From assembly GCA_964537925.1 (NCBI GenBank), contig CAZICV010000008.1, positions 1 through 64,000 on the forward strand: a stretch of 64,000 nucleotides of DNA, given 5' to 3'. Origin of the DNA: SLDF01 sp964537925. GTDB taxonomy: Bacteria; Bacteroidota; Bacteroidia; Chitinophagales; Saprospiraceae. The notes below the pieces were generated by a model. The model saw nothing but the letters and a program-made list of their open reading frames with translations, did no database searches and was not told the DNA's origin. Positions 57,701 through 64,000 of this stretch are shown here, piece by piece. Position 1 is the stretch's first letter; the number at the start of each line of letters is the position of its first letter. Position numbers and translations under genes: made by a program.

Positions 57701-58362
57701 TCCGGGATGCGGTCAAGCAGACCAATGGCGAGTGGCATCTGTCTGGTATCCTACGGGCGCGACGCGGAACGAACTACGCGGTGAACTCACACACTGTTGG
57801 CGAGCGCTTCGTCCTCCTGTCGGAGGCGACGATTGCGAAGTGGAGTCGCACGAAGGACAACTACGTCACGACCCGTCTGTTCAAGGCGGCGTCGCCCGGC
57901 TCGACACTCGACGAAGCTGTGATCGTTTCGGCCGACCTCATTCCGCGCGATCTCATGCCGTTCACGCCTGAGAATTTCGCGATCACGGACGACGACACTA
58001 CGGTGACGATCACCTGCCAGCGCCGTTCTCGTGTTACCGAGCCGCTCGTCGGCAGTACGGGCTACATCGGTTATAACGAAGGCGACAAGCTCAGCGCCAA
58101 GATCAAGTATGAGATTTGGCCGGGCCTGACTCTGACGGATGTGAACACCGTCGAAACGCCTGCTGTGACTGGCGTGTCGTCGTTGTTCGACGGCTCCGGC
58201 AATGACATCCCAGCAGCCTTCTCGTTTCCCCTCTCCTCGCTCTCTGGACAGGATACCTTCCTGCTCAAGGCATACGAGGTAGGTTACGTGGATGGCATCC
58301 CTAAGTGGATCGAATTCACGAGGCTGGACGAGAACCGCTGGAACGCCACGGATTCTTATTGA
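54778..58362 (+). CDS. tail-tip / host-specificity protein
   Basis: A 1,194-residue hub protein. The N-terminus has Gly-rich membrane-like segments (LAGGLLGGAIGGTLAAVSLG), followed by the conserved hub part (ASTYGNPIPEVYGVVRVSTN, FENFELEDFANRIPAITVEV). An extra beta-propeller-like block occupies about 235-610, encoded by less GC-rich DNA (about 55.5-56.6 kb). Conserved sequence resumes (DEDGVRKTN-like VDSDFDVSDLNDDLLAGYQI) and continues to the C-terminus. Receptor binding probably resides in the insert. TAATG junction with the peptidase. Confidence 0.9.
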   Translation: MAVLAVTLAGGLLGGAIGGTLAAVSLGLTIGGFIGQTFFGPTIKGPQLQDLKVSASTYGNPIPEVYGVVRVSTNMIWSTGIRETKHTSRGKGGPKRETYTYDCTFAMALCKGPIDGILRIWGDGKLIYDVSGNASRDLYSGDAFYDIATSIMDDAGWTLGKSSSDTSGKFKMRVYKGGEDQLPDSLIEADKGVGSVSAYRGIAYIVFENFELEDFANRIPAITVEVSKAITGNFPSIVAKTEGGEVVYSDGKSWYPDWVTGLLYMSDNTGSNRQVTVFDMTTMTKMYSGPGSFSVGGRACFIPGTGIALNQIGASNSRPFTVTNWNTFSSLGNFGVEGNALGMIHLNGAGQYVEQYSADGTSCANFHTGANTPNAFVLNTSWTRDTICFRPGNRVPLFITSANYTPGIMIAGKTGTTSEIIGWRSNSLGWLDVTVWTIPSGSAGSYQYDPIRRYVNGSFSVRYLTLTPFMGETYRPELCLYDASDNCLFSMGMTNGVPCSFKYELDSNSYKFKVKYSPDFQIPRTTMQYSRLYGGTLGYIYPRAYNPPIITQIDLQSGAILQENADNTGSNLGQWHLISGNQHWDDLSNSVLLNTGTGFRRVFLLVGSSGYSIRSVVEDVCRKTNVLVDSDFDVSDLNDDLLAGYQIDRECTARDVLKQLATAYLFDGYESDYKLKFRSRGNPSVTTITEDWLGRDSEGLVVKESLTQELEMPMRITVNFYDITRDHQQGSQSAKRNAGPVPTMWTTKEDRIDLPIAWSPTQAVQCADKLLKMTWANRWSFTTSMPWKYLKYDPTDVVTVSMHDGTTYMMRLNEVTIGANFSIEAVATSEKATAYVSNAVGTKSDAPIQTIPGSYPCSPVILNTPLLRDEDYTTNNLSVTYLTASTSSAYFNGAQIFMSEDLVEYDSIASIGSGIQNGTCLTALPKTKAYESTDETTVIRVRMTNPYAVLESVEQETMLTSYLNAAIIGDEVIQFRDAVKQTNGEWHLSGILRARRGTNYAVNSHTVGERFVLLSEATIAKWSRTKDNYVTTRLFKAASPGSTLDEAVIVSADLIPRDLMPFTPENFAITDDDTTVTITCQRRSRVTEPLVGSTGYIGYNEGDKLSAKIKYEIWPGLTLTDVNTVETPAVTGVSSLFDGSGNDIPAAFSFPLSSLSGQDTFLLKAYEVGYVDGIPKWIEFTRLDENRWNATDSY

Positions 58363-58387
58363 CTTTTTGTGGTAGTTTAACTAAACT
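58359..58387 (+). promoter_or_regulatory. late promoter L5 (fibre genes)
   Basis: TTGACT, 17 bases, TAAACT; the -10 is part of the perfect palindrome AGTTTAACTAAACT. Confidence 0.8.
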
Positions 58388-58408
58388 CTTACCCTCATTG
58401 AGGATATA

Positions 58409-59944
58409 ATGCCCAACACTCCTTACTTGGGAATTCCCCAAGTTTCAGCCAGCCAGAACCAGAAAGAAGTAACCATCAACGACGCGATCCTCGCGTTGGA
58501 GGCGGCGACGAACGCTGTGCTGACGGTGGACTACACAGGTGTGACGACCTACACGCTTACGGCAACGCAAGCGACGCGGAACATGATCTTCAAGCTGACG
58601 AATGCGTCGTCGGCTTCGATCCTCAACTTCCCAATCGCCATCAACGGCGCGTCACTGAATCGTACCTTCGTGGTCCGCAACGAGTCCGGACAGGCGCAGA
58701 CGATCAAGTTCGCGTCGGGCGCAGGCTCGACCGTGGTTGTCCCGAACGGCGCGGCGCGTCTGATCGCAGCGCTCGACGGAACGAATATGATCGTGGCGGC
58801 TGAACCCGCTACAGTCGTGGACTTCCTGTCTCTGACCGACACACCCGGCACCTACGCCGGGATGGGCGGCAAGGTGATCGCGGTAAACGAAGACGAAGAT
58901 GAGCTTGAGTTCATCGAAGTGGTGTCGTTTCCCTCCTTCTCGGGCAACGCGCTCAAAGGCTTGAGAGTCAAAGCGGATGGCACTGGCGTGGAGTGGGCGA
59001 CCATTGTCACGACCTTTGTCGCGCTCACCGATACCCCAGCCACCTACGCGGGCCAGCAGGGCAAGCTCGTTGCCGTGAAGACGGCTGAGAACGGACTAGA
59101 GTTCGTTGATCCGCCTGAAGCGGAAGCGGTTGAATACCTCCCTTCCGCTCGCTGGCGCATCCTCGTTGTCGATGGTGGGACGGAAACTCAGATTGGCTTT
59201 GGCGAGGTTGAGTTCCAGAATGCAGACGGGATCAACCAAGCGACGGGTGGGACGGCAACCGCATCATCTTATGATACGGGGAAGGAGCCTTTCCTTGCCT
59301 TCGACAACAACACAGGTCCCGGCGAAGGGTGGTTGTCCGAGCCTAGTGACGTGGTGGACTCATGGATTGAGTATGAGTTTGCGTCGCCTGTCTCGATCCG
59401 TTTCGTCAAACTCTGGCCGATCAACAGCTTCCCGCAGTTCACGCCCACGCAGTTCAAGATTCAGCGGTGGAACGGCTCAGAGTTCGTGGACGCTGGCGAG
59501 CGTATCCCGTTGGAATGGGTCAGCGAGGAACCGCAAACCTTCAAGGTGACAGGCGTCCCGCTCTCTTCCGTGACGGACGCACCTGATGACGGGAAGACCT
59601 ACGCTAGAAAGAACGAGGCGTGGATTGAGATCGGACGCGTCTCCATTAACTCATACACGGATGACCACACCTTAGGCCTTGCGGACGTGGGCGGGTACGT
59701 GCGGATTGCGAAGGCGACTCCAGTGGATTGTACCGTACCGCCTCAATCCGATGTTGCTTGGCAGGTGGGTGATCTAATCAACGTGCGGGCTGCTGATGCT
59801 GGTCAGGTCACGATTGTGGCGGGTTCTGGCGTTACGATCACCACCGCCGAGACACTCAAGCTTCGCAAGCAGAATTCATCCGCCGCGCTGATCTACCAAG
59901 GATCGGACGTATGGGACCTCGCTGGCGATCTTGAAGCTGCCTGA
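58409..59944 (+). CDS. tail fibre protein with discoidin-like domain
   Basis: A 511-residue protein. N-terminus NTPYLGIPQVSASQNQKEVT is a DUF2793-type virion-anchor start. Then come fibre repeats with LSLTDTPGTYAGMGGKVIAV and a second copy of the ALTDTPATYAGQQGKLVAV unit. A discoidin-like domain lies at about 245-385 (RWRILVVDGGTETQIGFGEV, FNGS-like AFDNNTGPGEGWLSEP). The C-terminal domain begins SSVTDAPDDGKTYARKNEAW. Probable receptor-binding fibre. Confidence 0.75.
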   Translation: MPNTPYLGIPQVSASQNQKEVTINDAILALEAATNAVLTVDYTGVTTYTLTATQATRNMIFKLTNASSASILNFPIAINGASLNRTFVVRNESGQAQTIKFASGAGSTVVVPNGAARLIAALDGTNMIVAAEPATVVDFLSLTDTPGTYAGMGGKVIAVNEDEDELEFIEVVSFPSFSGNALKGLRVKADGTGVEWATIVTTFVALTDTPATYAGQQGKLVAVKTAENGLEFVDPPEAEAVEYLPSARWRILVVDGGTETQIGFGEVEFQNADGINQATGGTATASSYDTGKEPFLAFDNNTGPGEGWLSEPSDVVDSWIEYEFASPVSIRFVKLWPINSFPQFTPTQFKIQRWNGSEFVDAGERIPLEWVSEEPQTFKVTGVPLSSVTDAPDDGKTYARKNEAWIEIGRVSINSYTDDHTLGLADVGGYVRIAKATPVDCTVPPQSDVAWQVGDLINVRAADAGQVTIVAGSGVTITTAETLKLRKQNSSAALIYQGSDVWDLAGDLEAA

Positions 59945-60123
59945 TGCTATCCGCCCCGTCCCTCGCCCTACTAGGACCAGTCGCTTCCTCGTTCCGCATT
60001 GTCGCTGACAGTGCGGAAAGCGGCCTGCTTCTGTCCGGCGACGCTTCGGACGGCAGCGACTTCCTTCTCCTGTCCGGCGACGCTTCGGACGGCGATGACA
60101 TTCTCCTGATTTCCGAGACCTGA
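59944..60123 (+). CDS. 59-aa protein with SGDASDG repeat
   Basis: Lies between two fibre genes with a TGATG start overlap and one base before the next start. It contains two near-identical units LLLSGDASDG separated by two to four residues, encoded by two 27-base repeats. Similar LLLSGD-type repeats appear in phage fibre regions. Probably a small fibre-associated protein. No family recognised. Confidence 0.6.
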   Translation: MLSAPSLALLGPVASSFRIVADSAESGLLLSGDASDGSDFLLLSGDASDGDDILLISET

Positions 60124-60124
60124 C

Positions 60125-61879
60125 ATGACCAATAAGACTACCGAAGACCTCGATCCTGCTGACGACCTGACTGGTGGCGAACTTCTTCATATCGTTCAGA
60201 ACGGCAACTCGCGGGTAACGACGCTACAGGATGTGGCTGATCTTGCCGGAGACGCTGGCGGGATTCCCGAAGCTCCTGAAGACGGCAGTCTATACGCCCG
60301 CAAGGATGGCGAATGGGAATCGTTCGTCCCCGGCGAAGGTGGTGGTGGCGGCAGCGGTTCGGAACGCATCTCCGCCCGATATTGGCGTATTGCGAATGGC
60401 TACTGGCCGTCCGTGGCGCAATGGGTCGGCTTTGGCGAAATCGAATGGCTGGATGAACTAGGTGCGAACTTGGTTGGATCAGGTGCCGGTTTTGCGTCGT
60501 CGGAGAATGGAGGGTGGGGAGCGTCTCTAGCTTTTAACGGCTCGACCAGCGGCAACGGGTGGCTACCGGCTCAGTATATGGCTCGTACCGCTTGGATTGC
60601 CTATGATTTCGTCACTCCGGTTGAGCCTCGACAGGTCAAGCTCGCTCCCAACGACTCGTTTACTGACATGCCTCCCATCGCGGCTATTCAGTTTTCTCAC
60701 AACGCGGTTGACTGGTTCACCACTAATATCCTGACGATCACGACGCCGGGCACGGCTGACGTGTTCCAGACCTTCAATGTGGAGGAATATACAGGCGAAA
60801 GCGCCTCGGCTGGCGGCGGGAGCGGTAGCGCTATTCTCAATACCTGTGCTCGTGCCTACCTCACCGAGGGCAACTTCAATACCAATGACGGCAATAGTGC
60901 GATTGATTTGGACAATGTGGACTACGATCCTCAAAACTGGTGGGACACGAACGGGTTCGTGCCGCCGATGGGTGTTTATTTAGTCAATGTCCGTATTATG
61001 GCCGCGTCTAACGACGCGACTTTCCATAACGCCGGGGTCTATATCGACAGCACTTTCCGCCCGCTGGGTAATCGAAGCAACGACTACGAGGGGACGGTAT
61101 CGGGCAGCGGTGTGATTTATGTTGATGGTACTCAGAAGATTAAACCGGGCTACACCCGGAGGAATAATTCCCACGGGTATGGTGGACAAAATAACACCTA
61201 CATTGAAATTGTTAGGCTTCCAACAAGCGCCACGGTTGAGAGACCCTTCGTAGCCGGTTGGAAGACAACGAGGGTGGAGACCGCTGGTACGTCATTCAAC
61301 TTCACCATACCTTCGGTAAGGGCGGGCGATCTGATTCTCCTTACGGCAAGCGGAGTCAGCGGCGCGACGCTAGATGGCCCGGAAGACGATGGGTTCACGC
61401 TCCTCCACAACGACTCCAACGGCCAAGGGGTGTGGTTCCACTGGTATAAGATCGCGGATGGAACCGAAAGCGGAGACACTGTTGTCGTTACTTCTTCTGC
61501 GACGACGCGTCAGACTGGTTCGGTTATCGTTGTGCGGGGACAAGCTCCTGGCTCCTACCCGTTTTCAAGCGTCGTCACCAACAGGTCAGACGGCAATACA
61601 GGCACGCATGTCGTCCCTTCGGTGAACATGTTGGAAGGCGAGCTAATGCTTTCGTTCCCCGGTGGTAGCTGGGGAGGTAACTGGCAATATACAGCGCTGA
61701 ATCTTTCGGAGATTACCAAGATCATCGACCTCCCGAATAACGGGGGTAACGGCCAAGGGTCTATGTTTGCTGTTGGTATGTATTCAGCGCCAAACGACCT
61801 AACTCTCGGCACACAGAATTGGACGCCAGCAAGTCAGAACGCATATTGCTCCTTGGGCATTGTTATCTCCAAGGCATAA
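60125..61879 (+). CDS. tail fibre protein with discoidin-like and beta-sandwich domains
   Basis: A 584-residue protein. N-terminal anchor contains VTTLQDVADLAGDAGGIPEA and LYARKDGEWESFVPGEG. A discoidin-like domain follows at about 78-225 (ISARYWRIANGYWPSVAQWV, GNGWLPAQYMARTAWIAYDF). Next is a beta-sandwich (about 240-380, C1q-like: YLVNVRIMAASNDATFHNAG). The C-terminal domain (FNFTIPSVRAGDLILLTASG) is another beta-sandwich. Receptor-binding candidate. The LYARKDGEW unit is shared with the fibre at 58409. Confidence 0.75.
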   Translation: MTNKTTEDLDPADDLTGGELLHIVQNGNSRVTTLQDVADLAGDAGGIPEAPEDGSLYARKDGEWESFVPGEGGGGGSGSERISARYWRIANGYWPSVAQWVGFGEIEWLDELGANLVGSGAGFASSENGGWGASLAFNGSTSGNGWLPAQYMARTAWIAYDFVTPVEPRQVKLAPNDSFTDMPPIAAIQFSHNAVDWFTTNILTITTPGTADVFQTFNVEEYTGESASAGGGSGSAILNTCARAYLTEGNFNTNDGNSAIDLDNVDYDPQNWWDTNGFVPPMGVYLVNVRIMAASNDATFHNAGVYIDSTFRPLGNRSNDYEGTVSGSGVIYVDGTQKIKPGYTRRNNSHGYGGQNNTYIEIVRLPTSATVERPFVAGWKTTRVETAGTSFNFTIPSVRAGDLILLTASGVSGATLDGPEDDGFTLLHNDSNGQGVWFHWYKIADGTESGDTVVVTSSATTRQTGSVIVVRGQAPGSYPFSSVVTNRSDGNTGTHVVPSVNMLEGELMLSFPGGSWGGNWQYTALNLSEITKIIDLPNNGGNGQGSMFAVGMYSAPNDLTLGTQNWTPASQNAYCSLGIVISKA

Positions 61880-61908
61880 TCTTCCAAAGCAACTAAATCC
61901 AAGGCATT

Positions 61909-62748
61909 ATGAAAATTATCAACGGCATCCTTCAGGGCGTTCCATTCATTAAGTCCCCCAACCATGGTGGCACGATCACCCCCAAGTTCATCACCTGTCA
62001 CTACACTGCAGGTTGGACCGCCGCCTCTGCCATCTCCACCTTGACCAACCCCTCGGCTCAGGTCTCCGCACAGTTCGTTATCGACCGTGACGGCAGTATC
62101 ACTCAGCTTGTCTCCTGTGAGCAGCGCGCATGGCACGCAGGTCCGTCCGCCTTCATGGGCTACAAGGACCTCAACACCCACGCCATTGGCTTGGAGTTCG
62201 TCAATCCCGGCTACATCAAGCGCTCGGGCAGCGGCTACGTCGATAGCACCGGCAAGGCGATCCCAGCCGCACGCCTGCAAGGCTACGACTTGTCGCTTGA
62301 GCAGGCGCATCCTCGCCTCGGCGGCGGAAAGGTGGTGTGGCCTGCTTACACCAAGGCGCAACTCGACGCTGGGCGCGAACTGCTCAAGGCGATCTGCGAC
62401 GCCTACAATATCCTCGGCGTATGCAGCCACGAGGAGATCGACACTCGTGGGTGGAAGACCGATCCCGGCCCCAACTTCCCGATTGGGGAGTTCAAGACGC
62501 TGGCGGACCGCTACGAGGGACGTGCCGCTGGTGGTCCCTCCCCTTCCCCCACCGCTCGCGCTACCGTTACCGCCAGCGCCCTCAACGGGCGTGAGCAGCC
62601 ATCCACGTCTGCGCCGATTGTCGCACTCCTCCACGCCAACGACAATGTGACCATCCTCGAAGACCGAGGCGATTGGTGTCTCGTCAGCGGTGGTAAGCTG
62701 GCGCGACCTGTGTGGGTTGCGGACAAGTATCTGAAGCACGCCGCATGA
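61909..62748 (+). CDS. endolysin: N-acetylmuramoyl-L-alanine amidase
   Basis: A 279-residue amidase_2 enzyme. Zinc ligands are His31 (CHYTAG), His76 region (WHAGPSAFMG) and the DPGPNFP loop; SHEEIDTRGWKTDP is the usual motif. The C-terminal SH3-like cell-wall-binding domain covers about 210-279 (VTASALNGREQPSTSAPIVA). No signal peptide, so a holin or pinholin is needed. First gene of the lysis cassette; ATGA overlap with the spanin gene. Confidence 0.9.
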   Translation: MKIINGILQGVPFIKSPNHGGTITPKFITCHYTAGWTAASAISTLTNPSAQVSAQFVIDRDGSITQLVSCEQRAWHAGPSAFMGYKDLNTHAIGLEFVNPGYIKRSGSGYVDSTGKAIPAARLQGYDLSLEQAHPRLGGGKVVWPAYTKAQLDAGRELLKAICDAYNILGVCSHEEIDTRGWKTDPGPNFPIGEFKTLADRYEGRAAGGPSPSPTARATVTASALNGREQPSTSAPIVALLHANDNVTILEDRGDWCLVSGGKLARPVWVADKYLKHAA

Positions 62749-63173
62749 GCTTGCTTCCCCCTTGGGCGAACGTCGCCTCCTTCCTTACCAGCAAGAAATT
62801 CCTCGTCCCAGCAGGCGTCATAGCCCTGCTGCTCGCCATCGGCGTCGGAACGTACTTCTACCTCAACAAGCAGACGAACAAGCTGGTCAATTCAGCCGTC
62901 GAGAACGTGAACCTCCAAGCCACCAACAAGACGCTGGAGACGCAAGCCAAGGTCCAGAACCGCGCTGCGGCTGTGGATGTGAAGATGGACGCTCTCAAGG
63001 TCCAGACGACCAAGGATTACGAATATGTCCGCAACCAAATCCAGTCCGCCCCTGCGGAGCAGAAAGCTGCTGCCGTACCTTCTCTCATCATTGATACTAT
63101 CAATGAGCTTGACCGGCTGCGTCAAAACCGTGACGCGGGTGGAGTTCCTGACGACCAAGTTCCGGTCGGATGA
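62745..63173 (+). CDS. inner-membrane spanin (Rz-like)
   Basis: A 142-residue type-II membrane protein with one span at about 19-40 (FLVPAGVIALLLAIGVGTYF) followed by a periplasmic coiled coil (NLQATNKTLETQAKVQNRAA) and a C-terminal tail. Typical of i-spanins. The o-spanin gene starts inside it in another frame. Confidence 0.8.
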   Translation: MSLLPPWANVASFLTSKKFLVPAGVIALLLAIGVGTYFYLNKQTNKLVNSAVENVNLQATNKTLETQAKVQNRAAAVDVKMDALKVQTTKDYEYVRNQIQSAPAEQKAAAVPSLIIDTINELDRLRQNRDAGGVPDDQVPVG

Positions 63174-63360
63174 ACTGACCTGCAAGGACGCGCCCGTTGG
63201 GCAATTATCCTACGACGCCTCTGCTGAGGTTGTAGCTGAGCGCTATCGACGCACGGACGAAGCAGGGGAAGACTGCCGCCAGAAGCTCATTCGCGTGCGT
63301 CTCAAGCAGGAGGTGACGGAAGAGGTTGTGGCGGAGATCAACGCCAAGGCTAAGCGATAG
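63025..63360 (+). CDS. outer-membrane spanin lipoprotein (Rz1-like), nested
   Basis: Overlaps the i-spanin by 149 bases in another frame and continues past it. N-terminal signal with lipobox (LLSSLILSMSLTGC, Cys32). The mature part is about 80 residues, more than the usual Rz1. ATG at 63025 has no strong ribosome site. Nested Rz/Rz1 pairs are standard in phages. Confidence 0.75.
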   Translation: MSATKSSPPLRSRKLLPYLLSSLILSMSLTGCVKTVTRVEFLTTKFRSDELTCKDAPVGQLSYDASAEVVAERYRRTDEAGEDCRQKLIRVRLKQEVTEEVVAEINAKAKR

Positions 63361-63431
63361 GTTGAGATTCGGCTTGAAGTAAAGTCTGGCCTGACTTACG
63401 AGGTTAGTTTCAAACCACATTGCGAGGATTC

Positions 63432-64000
63432 GTGACCAGCCTCACTGACCTAACCGCCCTCAAGTCCCGCGCGGACGAAGCCTACCACAACAACGATGAT
63501 CCGATCATGTCGGATGCGGAGTACGACGCTCTTTGCCGAGAAATTGTCGAGGCAGGCGGCAAGCTTGAGTCCGTAGGCGCGGCACCTGATGGACGCTTCG
63601 CCAAGGTCAAGCACGAAGTGCCGATGGTGAGCCTCGATAACGCCTTCTCGCCCGAGGACGTGGAGAAGTGGCACGCAGGCTTGTCCTATTGGGGCGTCAT
63701 CAGCGCGCAGAAGAAGCTCGACGGCCTCTCCCTCTCCCTCGTTTACCAGAACGGCGCTTTGCTACGCGCGGTGACACGCGGCGATGGAGAGACCGGCGAG
63801 GACGTTACCGAGCAGGCGAAGCGGATCGCGAACATCCCTCACACGCTCGCTGGCCTTGCTGGCGAGTTTGAGTGGGTCGAGGTGCGTGGCGAAGTCGTCA
63901 TGCCGCGTCCTGTCTTCCTCGAACTCAACGAGCAGCTTGCCGCTGAGGATAAGAAGCGGTTCGCCAATCCCCGCAACGCCGCCGCTGGTTCGCTGCGGCA
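63432..64000 (+). CDS. ligA: NAD+-dependent DNA ligase, cut by the window end
   Basis: Starts GTG behind GCGAGGA. The N-terminal Ia domain is present but short (ADEAYHNNDDPIMSDAEYDA), lacking the usual EAEHPEL..TPDSPTQ segment before VGAAPDGRFAKVKHEVPMVS. The adenylation domain has the nucleophilic Lys in KKLDGLSLSL and RGDGETGEDVT, VEVRGEVVMPR and FANPRNAAAGSLRQ. It seals nicks in DNA using NAD+. The gene lies downstream of the lysis genes on the phage strand, and the short N-terminus also suggests a phage version rather than the host copy. Confidence 0.9.
   Translation, partial: MTSLTDLTALKSRADEAYHNNDDPIMSDAEYDALCREIVEAGGKLESVGAAPDGRFAKVKHEVPMVSLDNAFSPEDVEKWHAGLSYWGVISAQKKLDGLSLSLVYQNGALLRAVTRGDGETGEDVTEQAKRIANIPHTLAGLAGEFEWVEVRGEVVMPRPVFLELNEQLAAEDKKRFANPRNAAAGSLR

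Noticed and set aside
61834..62739. 301-aa minus-strand ORF opposite the amidase
   Set aside because: Shadow; the plus strand has clear amidase motifs.

Overview
The window is most of a temperate, siphovirus-type phage genome integrated at the 3' end of a tRNA-Val(CAC) gene. The left edge holds the 3' part of the tRNA and a converging tyrosine integrase. The right edge cuts a phage-borne NAD+-dependent DNA ligase, so the element continues beyond the window. GC-rich protein sequences, the proA-nadD gene order and the tail modules (DUF2460, DUF2163, NlpC/P60, long tail-tip protein) suggest an alphaproteobacterial host. Sphingomonadales is my best guess, from gene style only.

Layout. (1) 0-21.3 kb: leftward early/accessory arm of about 45 small, mostly unknown genes packed with ATGA/GTGA overlaps. 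Recognisable members are an integrase, a SLOG/DUF2493 protein, DUF551-type proteins, a metallophosphoesterase, an SPFH (prohibitin-like) lipoprotein, a winged-helix regulator and a polynucleotide-kinase-like plus nucleotidyltransferase pair that looks like RNA repair. (2) 21.3-22.4 kb: divergent AT-rich control region with repeats. (3) 22.4-25.6 kb: RuvC-like nuclease and terminase subunits. (4) 25.6-32.9 kb: a repeat-rich island of small rightward genes, each with its own promoter cassette, including an ADP-ribosyltransferase-fold protein. (5) 32.9-43 kb: PhoH, fibre-like proteins, portal, scaffold, capsid and head-tail connectors. (6) 43-45 kb: complete nadD and proA, two host-type metabolic genes, antisense inside the tail module. 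(7) 45.2-61.9 kb: tail tube, frameshifted chaperones, tape measure, tail tip and fibres, three of them with discoidin-like domains. (8) 61.9-63.4 kb: amidase and nested spanins. (9) from 63.4 kb: ligase.

Regulation is the most unusual aspect. About ten promoters on both arms share an architecture TTGAC-N30/31-GTCAA running directly into an AGAGGAG ribosome-binding site. A 13-bp GTTAAGGTTAACG element is scattered between genes only in the 25.6-30.4 kb island. Late genes use a different set of near-consensus TTGACt-N17-TAtnAT promoters, two of them followed by strongly structured leaders. No lysogeny repressor, holin, polymerase, helicase or primase was recognised; replication genes may lie to the right of the window.
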